In this document: positions 21,881-48,600 of the stretch, piece by piece
Layout: every line of letters starts with the position of its first letter
How positions within the stretch are numbered: position 1 is the stretch's first letter
Source of the DNA: Cyanoderma ruficeps
Taxonomy: Eukaryota; Chordata; Aves; Passeriformes; Timaliidae
Assembly (NCBI GenBank): GCA_008694505.1
Contig: VZDJ01000219.1
Coordinates: 9,341,089 to 9,405,088 of the forward strand
DNA length: 64,000 nucleotides
Reading direction: 5' to 3'
Program-made: the position numbers and the translations under genes
The notes under the pieces: model-generated
Told to the model about the DNA's origin: nothing
The model's input: only the letters and a program-made list of their open reading frames with translations
Database searches by the model: none

Positions 21881-21955
21881 ATGGCTGACCCCAAGGAGCC
21901 TGAGAATGGGGCTGTTGAGCTGGGCAGCCCTAATGCCACTGTCCCCACAGGGACC
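21881..21955 (+). CDS. SLC36A1: SLC36A1 alternative N-terminal extension (25 aa)
   Basis: Open and in frame with the conserved ATG at 21956. Encodes [20 protein letters not shown] and VPTGT. Would add an acidic cytosolic extension, giving 500 aa. Absent from the human protein as I know it. An acceptor-like gtccccacag| at 21941-21950 removes it from CpG-island transcripts. Confidence 0.5.
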
Positions 21956-37024
<15,069 letters not shown>

Positions 37025-39530
37025 CCGTCCCCTCGCCCCACTGGCCCCTCCGGATGCTGAGCTGGGGGTGCAAGGACACTGGGCACTGCTCTCCTGGGAA
37101 AGCTGCCCCGCTCCTCTTGGGGAGTGTGGTGGGTTTGGTCTGTCAGGGGACGGGGCTGCCCAGCACCGTGGCCGCCCGGCTGCAGCAGGATCCTGCCCTG
37201 GGCTCTGTCTGGAAGGTGGGATCCAGGCTGGGGCAGTGCCTTCCCTGGGGACTCAGGGCAGGTGGTAGAGCAAAACAGTTCCTCTGTAAATAGGCACTTG
37301 GAGAGGTGAGGAATCCCAGGGATGTAGATTTTATTTTATTTTATTATTTTTTTAAATCCCAACCTTTCCATATTTCCCCTGTCCCTTCAGTCAGGGCGGG
37401 GAACAGGGACTACTCTTTTTTTTGTGCCAGTTTGATTTTTATTTTTTTTTTCCCCTGAGCACTTTATTTTTTATAGCAACAGACAAACCTCAGCTCAGGT
37501 TAGAGAGCGTGGAGCTCCCTCCTCACCTCGGCCTTGTGGGGAGGGTGGGCAGAGCCTGAGGTGTGGATCATGCCAGGTCCACAGCTTAGTCTCAGTGGGA
37601 TCCCCAGCCGTGGGCACTGGCTCCTGCAGTGCTTCAGCTCTGTTTCCTTGAGCAGGGAGTCTGAGCAGGCCCTGGAGCTGGGCACTGGGCATGGCTCCTC
37701 CCTGGCCTGGCAGGGTTTGCTGACCCCTGGCTCACGCTCTCAGTAGTGACACTTCTTTGTCCCCATCCAGCGCACAACACAATGCTTGGCTTGCAGGAGC
37801 TTTACAGAACCGAGGTGTGTGGGGAGCAAACAGGCTCTGCCATAACAAGGGGCTGGGCTGGTCCCCTTTGGGAGGGCTGGGGTGTCCCCAGGGGTCACCA
37901 CATGCTGCCCACACACCACAAGAATACATCACCTTGTTTACAGTGCCTGAGCTGGCCCTGGCACGCACCGCCTGCTTCTGCAGGCCAATACTGAATGTCA
38001 AATCACAGACAAAAACTCCGTAATATTTCAGTTTTTAACTCTTCCTCTCCTGGTTCCACTCCTTCTGCATCCTCTACTTCTGTCCAGCTCCTCTCCTGTA
38101 GGATGCAGCTCCCTGGCACTTCTCCTGTGCTCCTGTTGCTTCTTTTGTCGTGGCTGGTGCATGCCTGGCGGGGATGGTCCCGTGGCGCTGCTGCTTTCCT
38201 TTCTCTGAGAGCCCAGCTTCCTCCCTAGAGAGTTTCCTTGCCTTTCTGCTGGATTTCTACTTTTTTAAGACAAGGGAGCAAATGCATCCTCCAAAGGACA
38301 GGCCAGACTCATGCCTGCTAACACAGCATCCCAAATGCTGGCTCTCTGGAGAGCCTTCATCCCTCAACCCACTGCAGCCACGTCTCCCTGGGGGTGGGCA
38401 AAGGCTGCTGGTGATGGGAAAGGAGGGTGAGTACACACACCAGATGTGTTCCCATCTTTGGTGGAGGGTGAGGTTAGTGGTTATTTTTGGTGTTTGACTG
38501 GGTTCTGTGAGGAGAAGGCTGTGTGGAGCGGTTCCCTGCAGCCTGCCTCTCCCTGGGTGGTGCTTGTGTCTGCACTGTGTCTCTTTGCTGTTCTGGGTGC
38601 CACATGTTGGTGCGTGGACCTGTGGCCGGGTGTGGGGTGGGTCTGTGCCATGTCACTGCCCCTTCCCAGCCCCTCTTCTCTTGGGGCTCCCTGCATCTCT
38701 TGGGGCTCACCTCATCTCCTCCAAGGCTGTGCTGGGGAAGATTTTGGCATGATCAGCATCGCTTGGTCAGGAGCAGAGCAAAGCTTTAACTCAAATCCTC
38801 CCTCTGGAGGGCACCATGGGGATAGAGAGGAAGCACCCAGGGCTGGGAAGGGGCTCCAGGGCATGGCACAGGCGGGACAAGTGCAATATTCATGTCCATC
38901 TCTGTGTACTGACCCCAGCGTGGCCCTTGGGGTCGGGTTTGAGTCAGAATTGTCAAGCAGAGGAGGGAGTGCTGTGAGGAGCAGGGGATAGCTGATGCTT
39001 TCCCTTGCCCTGCTAGTAGTGCACTCTAAGAAGGCTGGCCACATTTTAGGGACAGCTGTGTGCCAAGGCATGTCCCCAGCCTGGCACTGGGCATCCATGG
39101 GTTTGCTGACGAGGCTCCTGGCATCCAAACTCACTTTGCAAGCAGCAGTGAAGACCTCATTTCCAAGGGCATTGGGATATCACAGAAGCATTAAGTGGGT
39201 TTTACAGCTCTTCCCTTTTATTGGGGTGAGCAGGGGTGTTTGAAGATGGGGCGAGACATGCTGGTGGCACAGGTGGTGTGAGGGGCTCTGTTGAGCCAGG
39301 GGGAGCTGGTGCAGGACCCAGTGGGCACGAAAACTTGACACTTGTGTATTGTAGGCTGCTCAGTAACCAAGAAACTTGTCTGTGTAAATATAGCAATGGT
39401 CACGTCCATGTCTTGTGCCTATGGATATTGTCAGTGTACAGCACAGGTGGCTGCCCAGCAGCAGAGCTGGTGCTGCACCTGAATCATGTATCTTACTTTA
39501 ATCAATAAATATGATCTATTTTTTATGTGT
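37025..39530 (+). other. SLC36A1: SLC36A1 3'UTR
   Basis: From the TGA to the AATAAA near 39.5 kb. Contains T/A-rich stretches at 37329-37352 (TTTTA repeats) and 37409-37475. No AATAAA closer to the stop was found. Confidence 0.65.
39504..39509 (+). terminator. SLC36A1: SLC36A1 polyadenylation signal AATAAA
   Basis: In ATCAATAAATATG, followed by T- and GT-rich sequence (TTTTTTATGTGT). A second AATAAA at 39679-39684 is a possible distal site. Confidence 0.6.
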
Positions 39531-40930
39531 AAAGGCTTTCAGGTGTGAAGTGTGGGTTTTTTCTTCCAAAAGAAGTGAGAGCAGGAGACGTGGAGCCCAG
39601 CAGGCAGCCAGGATCCCATCCTGTGCTGCTCCCACCCCCACACAGCACACATGATTTCCCCTCCTAGTGAGGGTTTCAAATAAAAGTGTTCCAGCTTTGT
39701 TGCTCGGAAAATTTAATTTTTCTTTTGACCTCATTTGTGCAAGTAGGTTGTGGGCAGAGCTTATGGGCTTGTAGGGCTGAGCTTTTCTCTGCCCCACCAA
39801 AGCTGGGCCTTGGTTTCTCCCTATTTATGCCAAAAGTAGGGCTGCAGCTGAAAAAAAGAACCTGGCATGTGAAAAAAGCTGGGGATGCTGAGCTGCTGCT
39901 GATCCGCCCTAGAGATCAAAGAAGCAAAAGTCAGCCCACACTGGGAGACTCTGCCAGCACTGCTGCAGCTCGGCTTATCCTCACTGCTGAATAATTCATG
40001 CCATTGCAGTGTGTCATTATGGGGCTGCTGGGGAAATCTGCTATAAAAAGTTCATCTTTAGAAACTCTGGCAGAATTTTTTTCTTAAACTAGGAGGCTTT
40101 TGCAGGCTGATGGGAACTGTGGATCTGAATGACAGGGCAGGAGGGACAGCTGAGCACAGCCACTCCTGGTGCTTCAGAGTATTTCTGACTGGAGTCACCA
40201 TGGTGGGATCCACAGCCGTCCTTCATTAGGGTTGAGCACTGCAGGGCTGTCCTCACCCCATGAAATGGCTTTACTGAGGCTGCTCCTTCCCAGGTGTCAC
40301 TGACTGCGCCTTCATCTCAAGTTGCCTTCGCCCTTCCCTGCGTTGTGACCACTGGCCAAAGGAACCCTGGGGAGTTAAAAAGTCTGAAGGAAAATACAAC
40401 TCTTATTAGTGCTGCTTCTGCTGCTGGGAAGAACAATTTGTGTTTTCCTTATGGGCAAAAGTGGTGCCTGTTGCTGAGACACCTCAAAATTAAATGTCCT
40501 CAAAAAACAAAGTACAGAAATGCACTGTTTTAGGATGATGTTCAGAGAGATTTACCAAGCAGAATAAAACCAACTAGATAAAATAGTTCTAATCTAGGCA
40601 GGGACTGCTTTCTGCTGAGCAGAGCTGGTGAAAAAGTTTTGTGGAAGTGCATGAGAGCTTTGAGAGGTAAAACAGGTGGTGTTCATTGGGGATACAAATC
40701 AAATGATACAATTTGGGTTCTTTCAACCCCTTTACTCCTGAGCTAAGAGACACAGGAGGCTCATAGTTTCCCAAAACAAGACAGGGTGCTGTGGGTCTGT
40801 CTGCCTCATCCCTCTGGCACTTACAGGATCCTCAAAAAAGTGTTTAACTTGCTGTCTTGGTACTTCTCTGAAAGCTTTTGGTGCCTGAACTAAACTGTTA
40901 TTCCCTTGCCTGAAGCCAGGCAAGGATGTC
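39531..40930. other. SLC36A1-FAT2 convergent intergenic gap
   Basis: Between the 3' ends of two converging genes. Nothing recognisable apart from the possible distal poly(A) signal at 39679. Confidence 0.5.
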
Positions 40931-40933
40931 CTA

Positions 40934-42067
40934 TTTATTTACAAGAGAATCCCTGAGATACTGAATAAAATCATAATAGTAAAAAAATCCAAACTCTTTT
41001 AATACTTTCCAAAAAATTCAACAACAAAAAAAGTTACATCAAACAACCAACCAAAGAAAACCTCTCACAAAGAAACAATAACATTTCCAAGCACAAGGAC
41101 AAACAGGCAAACCCATGCTCAGTAGCCGTGGTGCCCCTCTCTGGTCAGATTCCAGGCAGTGCTGGCCAGTCTTTGTGGGACACAGGACGGAGTCCCTGCT
41201 GCTGGCAGGACCATGTACAGCTGCATTCAGCGTGGGACAGTGACAGCCACGGGGACAAGGCTGTGCACACAACCCTCGGGGCAGGGTCCCCCTTGCTTGT
41301 GTGCACACAGCCCAGCTGGGCAGCCTGGTTTGAGTCTCTGGGCAGTTCCTGTTGTAACATGCCTTGTTGCTTGTTGTTTTGTTTTTTTTTTTCCTACAGA
41401 AATTGACTTTTATTTTTTCTTCTTTTTTTTTTTTTTTTCTTGAACTTCTGTTAGCCAGTGAGGGATGTGCTGGTGGGACCAGCTTCATTCCCTCTTCTCT
41501 CTCCCAGTGCCAGGGAGCAGACATGAAGAGGGTTTGCACCAGCTGATCCATTCCATGAACAAACTGTTGGCTTGATGCAAGCCCTTGGAGCCAGAGCTGG
41601 GAGTAGGGAGCCTCTGTACCCCACATGGGGTACTGCCAGGCTGTGCATTGCTAATCCTTTCACACCTTTCTCCACCATGACTGGTGCCATACCTGCAGTG
41701 CTTGCCCTCCTCCTCCTCCTCCTCCCCGTGGAGGAAGCCTGGCCTGGGAGGAGGCAGCATGCTGTGGTCCTACATGGTGTTGGAGGCAGTCCCCTTGGTG
41801 GGGAGGCAGGTTAGTCACTGGCATCCCAGGAGCATCCTCCACGTCCCAGCAGCGGCTGGAGCATTTCCCCTTCATTTGCATTAGGAGCACCGTGGAGGGC
41901 AGCGAGGGGAAAGATCCAGCCAAAAAATTACAACCCAGCCATGCAGGGGGGGATGCTGCAAGCTGAGGGGGACCCACACAAGCCTCCCTTCAGCAGCGTG
42001 GGCCAGCCCCCTGCACTCTGTTCTGCCTGGAGATGTGCTTCTCTCCTCAGCCCACGAGCAAGCCCCG
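40934..42067 (-). other. FAT2: FAT2 3'UTR (approximate)
   Basis: Downstream of the FAT2 TAA on the minus strand. Candidate poly(A) signals on that strand: AATAAA at 41409-41414 and at 40934-40939. Contains a (CTC)n run at 41707-41726 and long T runs at about 41383-41393 and 41418-41440. The true end is undecided. Confidence 0.45.
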
Positions 42068-42600
42068 TTAGAACATCACCTCCTCGCAGCTCCCGTAGTC
42101 ACTCTCCACCATGTCGGAGCCCTCGTAGTTGGGCGGCGGGAGGGGCTGGGCTCGGATGCCGGGCTGGTGGCCCAGCTCGCAGTCGGCGTAGGAGGGCTGG
42201 GCCACGCTCAGGCGCATGCTGACCCTCTTGTAGCCCGGCTCGGGCTGGTACGGGACCCCCTCGCCCTGCACCAGCTGCGCCGGGTAGTAGCTGATGGCCG
42301 TGTACTCGTTCTGGCACTGGGACGCTCCCATGTCCACGGGGCCCAGCGGCAGGAAGTCCTCCAGGTTCTGGTTGCTGTAGCGGGGTGGGATGGGGGCTCG
42401 CTTGTTGCTCTGGTCCAGCGGGAAGGGGAAGCCCCCGTAGAGAGCGACCGGCTCCGTGTCTGCTGGGGGAGGGGGTGGTGGAGGGAGAGGAGGGTGAGAG
42501 GAAGGGGCAGGGGGGCCTTGAATGATCTCGTAGTGGGAATATTCCTGGGCATCTGATGACACGTACCGGGGAGGCCAGTAGGTCGTTTCTGCTGGGTAGA
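42068..42600 (-). CDS. FAT2: FAT2 terminal exon, distal cytoplasmic tail
   Basis: Acceptor ttgttccag|TC. Encodes [20 protein letters not shown], a polyproline run ([10 protein letters not shown]) that could bind EVH1 or SH3 domains, and the conserved end [18 protein letters not shown] at 42068-42070. The last residues V-M-F could act as a class II PDZ ligand (inference). Confidence 0.97.
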
Positions 42601-45600
42601 CTGGAACAAAAGAAAGTCGTGTTAGCTGCAGCTCTAGCGGTTGTTGCCTCGCTCTTACCCTCCTGCCAATTCCTTCTGTAGGCTCTGAGCCTGTAGGAGA
42701 TGTGGCAGACTGGGGAGGAGAGGAGGCATAGGGAGAGGGGAGGTGTAGTTGCTAATGCGGGAATTGTGGGGCCCTGAGATCACCCCTGGCTGTGCTGAGG
42801 CAGTGTCCTCACTAGCCTACAGATATCACTACTCTAGCACCCAAAAGATACACTTCATCATTATGTTTGGATGCAAGAAACTCATGTTATGAAGGGATTT
42901 GGGCAGTGATCCAGTGATCCCCTGGATCTCCCCCTTTCCCTGCAGTTACTCTTGTGAGGAACTCCTGCATGGGGCAACCTTGCTGACCAGAGCCATTCAA
43001 GGTGTTTCCCTAAGAATGAGATCCCTCTGCCCAGGAGCACTGATGCAAATATCTTCACTAAAATTCCTACTGACTTTTAGGTTCTTAATTTTTTTTTTCC
43101 AATTTTTCTCTTTTACAGGGTTTTTTGACCCAGGATCACAGCCTGCTGTGCACTAATGGTTTCCCTGCTGATTGTGTACGAGACCGAACAGGTTAAAGCA
43201 GAAAACTGGGGTATACTGGTGAACCAGGAGGAAAGAGCTAATGAAGGCCCTCCAGCAGGGCTGGGGCAGTATTTGCCCCTGCTTTGATTTGCTTTAGCCA
43301 ACACCATTTGTCCCTCCTGTTTGCAAACCTCAGGTCCACTCCCCAAGGGATAGAGGGATGCGTAAGTGCAGGAAGAAACTCTGGCTACTGACCCATCTCC
43401 TCCCTGGCCCAGGTGCACTTGATGAAGGACTCGTTGTCGGAGTTGGACGGGGGTGCCACGGGGGGCAGGTTGGGGGCCACGCTGCACACGATGGTGCCGC
43501 GGTGCTTTGGGGCGTTGGCCGAGTTGAAGGTGACAAACTCCGGGGTGCCGGCGGCTTTGCGCTGCTCCGGCGTGGCCCGGTCCAGGTTGTTGTGCGCCGC
43601 GTCGCTGAGGATGTTGAGCTCGATGGGGGGCACGGGCTGGGTGCCCACGCCCACGCTCTTGGAGAACTCGCTCTTGGAGAGCAGGTCGGGGTCCTCGCGG
43701 GCCACCGGCTTGTGCGCCTTGGCGCGGTGGCGGCAGCGCTTGCGGACGAAGACGAAGGCTGCGGCCAGGATGGCGGCCCCCAGCACGCCGGCCGCGATCT
43801 CGGCGATCTCCTCGGGGCCCAGAGCCCACTGCGTGGGCACGATGGCTGGGGTGATGATGGGCTGGGTGCAGTATTCCCCCTGGAAATCCGACGGGCAGAT
43901 GCAGTGCACGGAGCCCTGGCGGCTCACGCAGCGCCCGGCATTGCGGCACGGGTTGTCCTGGCACTCCTCTGCCAGCTTCTCACACCTGTGGGGAGAAAGG
44001 GATGGAGATGAGCCCTGCCAGTCTGGGATGCACCAGAACTGCCTCATTCTGCTCAGGCTCTGGCTTACACCGCCCAGGGGTGCTCTATCCTGGTCTGCTC
44101 TCCCTCCCTCACTGGATTCTTGCTATCTGGTTATCCTGGCGGAGGATCCTTGAGTATAAAATGATGCTTTTCAAGACACCATGCTTTACAGGGTGGTACT
44201 ATTTTTCAGTTGTATGCCCAAATTAAAATGGGGAGCTTTCTGCCTCAGAGGACGGTGTGGAATCCGAGGGCTAACACTGCATAGAGAGATTCACCCATCC
44301 TGTTACACTAGGGAGCCCAGGGTCAGTGTGAGGCGTGTTAACCTCTTATGAAATCTCCCATGTCCTCCAAGCTCTGGGGAGCCTCTGGATGGTCTGTGGT
44401 TGTCTGCAGGTTGCAGCAAACATTTGGGAATAGACTACCCTGTTAAATGGTGAAATGGTGAATGGACACCCTTGCTGGAGAGGCTTTTTGACATTTTCTC
44501 TGTCCTGCTCCATCCCACACACAATCTAAATGTTTGCCAACAGCACAGGGGACCTTTCCTTCCAACAATGACCTCCCCACACTGGAGGAAATATACAATG
44601 CTTTAGTGGCTTTCCTTCCCTTTCTTTGTTCTCATTGCTGAACAAATGAACAAAAACTCTGTGAGGTTTCCACTGCTCTTGCTGTAGTCAGTGATTTAGG
44701 ACATGTGAGCTGGTGTGTGCAATGTGCACCCCACAGGCTCTGGCTGATGTCAGGTATTACACTGCCACCTAATGCTCAGCTACAGGCTTTTATTCCAAGA
44801 GCTGAACAGGTAATTTCTGCCTTTGCCTTGATCCATGGGACCAGTGTTCATTCTGGCTAAATGGGCAAGGCAGAAGGATGAACTGGGTGTGATGCTGTTT
44901 GAGCCTGTGCTGGGAATCTTTAGCCAGCCTGGCCTGCAGGCAATGTGAGGGTTTTGGAGGGGCTGCTGGGCTGGGGTGGTAATGCCCACTGTCTTGAGCT
45001 GGGGTTTGAATTGGATTAATTGGACACAGCTTTGAGTTGGGACAGAGATTTCTTTTTCATGAAGCCAGTAAAGCTGGTCCTGGATAGAAACAGTCCTTTT
45101 GGCACCATGCAGGATGGGTGTTCAGGCTACTGAAGCAGGGGGCCCCTCACAACTCTGCCAGGCAGGTTCCCCCAGCCTCAGGACACCTTCCTGCCACCCA
45201 GTGCAGTGTCTGCCTGTACCCTGCTGCCAGGCCCCCCATCACAGCTGAGCTCCCCCACCACAGCAAAGTGCTCCCATAACTGCTGGACTCAGCTCCTGTC
45301 ACAGGGAGCAGCAGTGTGTGGGGAGAGACTTTTCCCCAGCAAGGAGAGGCTTTGCACTGCCCCACGGCACCTGCAGGCACCAAAGCATCTGTAAGCAGAG
45401 GGGGAATGTTTCTGTTTTCCCTCCTGCCCAGAGGAGACGGGCACAGAGGGGCGATGGCCACACGATGGCAGTTATTTGTGTCCTGTTCCGCTCAGCCCTG
45501 CCCTCCAGCACCTCCCGGCTGCAACGCTCATGTGCCTGCAGTTTGCAATTAATCCCAGAGTGTGTGGATCTGGTGAGCTCCAGAAACGTGCAGTGCTCAT

Positions 45601-48600
45601 GGTTTCAGCCCATCATGGGATGTCACCTGTCCCAAAGCCCCCCCAGGCCTTACCTTTCGCCCAGGTACCAGTCAGGGCAGTGGCAGGAGTAGCCAGTGGG
45701 CGAGAGGGTGCAGGTTCCCCCATGCAGGCAGGGCTTGGACTCGCAGGGACTGTCCCCAAGCTCACAGTGCTCACCAGAGAACAGCCCGGGGCAGATGCAG
45801 GTGTAACCTGGAGAGGGTGAGAGTGAACATATCTGTGTGGAAAAATGGGCAAGAACAGGGAGGAGCAGTGTCTGGTGCTGATGGTCCCCACAGGGGGCTC
45901 ATGCAGCCACCCGAGCACAGGTATTTGCTGCTGCAGCAGTGCTGTGGGGACACCCCGGCCATCCCTGGAGGCCTGGTGGGTTCATTGCACGACCTGGTGT
46001 GGTTGCTGGAGGCTGGGTGGCCCCTGTGGGGCAACACAGTGGCACTAGGGAGCTGTTTGAGCAACAAGTCAAGCCTGTCCTTTCCTGTCACAGATCAGAG
46101 ATGCAGTCAGGGCACAGCCTTATTGCATGAAAAAGCTGAGGGACAAATCTGGGATAAAGAAAGGGGAACTTGGCTGGCTGATTCACAGTCTCCGACTCTG
46201 CTAAGTGCAATCCCCTGTAATTTGTTGTTCTCAGGAGTCTTTGGTCCTGCGAGTTCTCGTGGTATGAAGTGCCTGTCTCAACATGCCGAGTTTCTCCTGC
46301 TTACAGGAAATGTCTGCTCAGACAGAGAGAACCCCAGCACATCCAGGGACTCGGAGGGGGCTCCTGCTGTTTGTGCTTTTGGCTGCTGTTTAGCCTAGCC
46401 CTAAGCATGGGAATGTCCCTGGCTGTACTGAGCTCCTGCTCGCCACCTGGATGGTGCTGCTGTGTGGGAAATTCAGAGTTTCCATCTTGCAGCACACTTG
46501 AAAAGTCTTTGCTACTCATCCACAAGCTCAACAACCCTGCTTTAGAGCATGGGGCAAACAACCTGGGCCTGTTCCCACATGTGTGTCAGCGGCTGTACCA
46601 GAAGGACGTGCTGACACTGGTGCAGCAGGTGCTGGACATTGCCCACAGGGCTGTGTGTGCCCAAACACATGTCCTGGATGTGGGGCCCACTTGTGTTTGT
46701 GGTCCTGAGCGCTGTGGTTGTGGCGGTGCTGGGCTCTCTCCCCACAGATGTGTTCTCACACGGCCACGTGGTTCCCCGGGCTGGCTCCCACAGGCGAGTC
46801 CCTGCCTGTGCTGTAATCCCACGCCTCAGATCCCTGGGCACAGCTTTGCATGAACTCGTGTTGCCTGCCCGGGGTCCCCAGGACTGAGCCCATGGCACAC
46901 AGGGAAGCCAAGCAACCAGGATAACCTCACAAATAAACATCCCTTGGGCAATCCCTTCCCTGCAGCAGTGTCCTGCCTGGGGCCATGTCCCACAGGATCT
47001 TTCATGGTCAGTTGGGCCATTTGCAGGAGAAATTGTTCATCCTGGAAGGAAACTATGGGAAGGAATTAAGGGAGTGACTTTTCACCTCCCCCTCCCACTG
47101 TATTCTTTCTGCAATGAAAGCAGGGGATACCTTGACTTAGAGAAGAGATGTGTTCTCCCCTTGTGGGCTTTGAGCCCTTTCCAGCCCACCAGAGAGATTT
47201 TCTGTGCAGAGGGTCTGAAGGCTGAGGTGTAAGTGCCAGCCAGACTAACTGTTCTGTACACATACACTTGGTGTCAAACAAGTTCACCAGAACCAGGCAG
47301 CTGCTGAGTCGACAGGGCTGGGAATCTTGTTCCCAGAGGCAGCGGGCAGGGCAGGAGAAGGTGGTGCCTCTTCTGTCCTCACTTGCTCGCCAGGCAGGGT
47401 GTGCTTTGGCAAGGGCCCCAAAGAGCACAGAGCTGCAGGAGCAGCTTCTGCCCCATGCAGCAGCGTGGGAAGCAGCCCACTGCCCCTCGGAGGGGCTGGG
47501 GCACAGGCAGTACCCATCTCACAGACAGGGGGTTACGGGGTGCAGCCCTGCTGTGCTGGCAGCCACAACGAGTTGTAGGGCAGTGACATACAGGTGGGCA
47601 TCACTGGGAGCAGCTCCTCTCCTCACAGCCCCTGTCCCTGTGATACAGCTCCCTGCAAGGAGCCCCTCTGATGGCAGGAACAGGGACACTAGGGCAGGGC
47701 CTGTATCAAACCTGTTTTGGTTTGATACCTCTTTAGGGTGTGTGCACCCCAGTTAGCCTGGGACTCTTGGATTTGAGCTTACGGTTTTCCCATATCCCTT
47801 TGCATAGCCCTGGGGAGTCGCTCACTGCAGTGGGAAGAGACCAAGATCTTGGCTTGTTTCTGCCCAGATGCCATCTCTGTATGATCCCATCTTGCCCGAT
47901 TCCAGCCTTGTTAACAGCTCCTTAAGCAAAAAGGATGCAGAGGGGTGGGTGGAATTTCTATATGCATTTGAGTTTTTGGCAAGACTCTGCTCTCCTATGT
48001 CATGCACACTCCTTAGAAACACCTTCCTGCCCTCTGGGCTCATGCTCCTCTGGTGAGAGCCAGGATGATGATCTCACACCCTGTAGCTGCTGCTGCACTG
48101 AGTCACTTGAGGTCCCCTGGGATGGAGGACCTCTGCTTCCCCTCTGGAATAGCCCCTCCACAGGGGTGAATAAAGTTGTTGCATCTTTCCCCCCCTCACT
48201 GCTTATTGCTCCCCTACAGCTTGGTGTGGCATGTTCACATACCTCCTCCGTGGGTTTCGGAGCACATCCCGTTGTTGAGGCAAGGGTTGCTGCTGCAGGC
48301 ACCGGTGGGGGAGCAACACTGCTTTATCCCCACCTCCTCCAAGACTTCCTTCGATTGCCCTTTCCCAGGAAGGAGAACCACTTCTCTGCCGTTGATTGCA
48401 ACCACGTCCAGGCAGCCCCTGAACCCCCGTGTGACTCTCTGGGACTGCAGCGACTGCCGGAAGCCCCCAAAAATCAGGTCTCGTCTGCCCTGGGAGACAC
48501 TGCAGGTGCCTGGCAGCTGGAGAGAGGCGTTTTCCAGGCCATCGATGAGCAGGCGGACAGAAGTGTTCTTCACCTCCAGGAACACCGAGTGCCACTCGCC

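Noticed and set aside
43113..43964. 283-codon minus-strand frame at the FAT2 transmembrane exon
   Set aside because: Alternative frame with Arg/Pro/His bias. The FAT2 frame explains the sequence with known domains.
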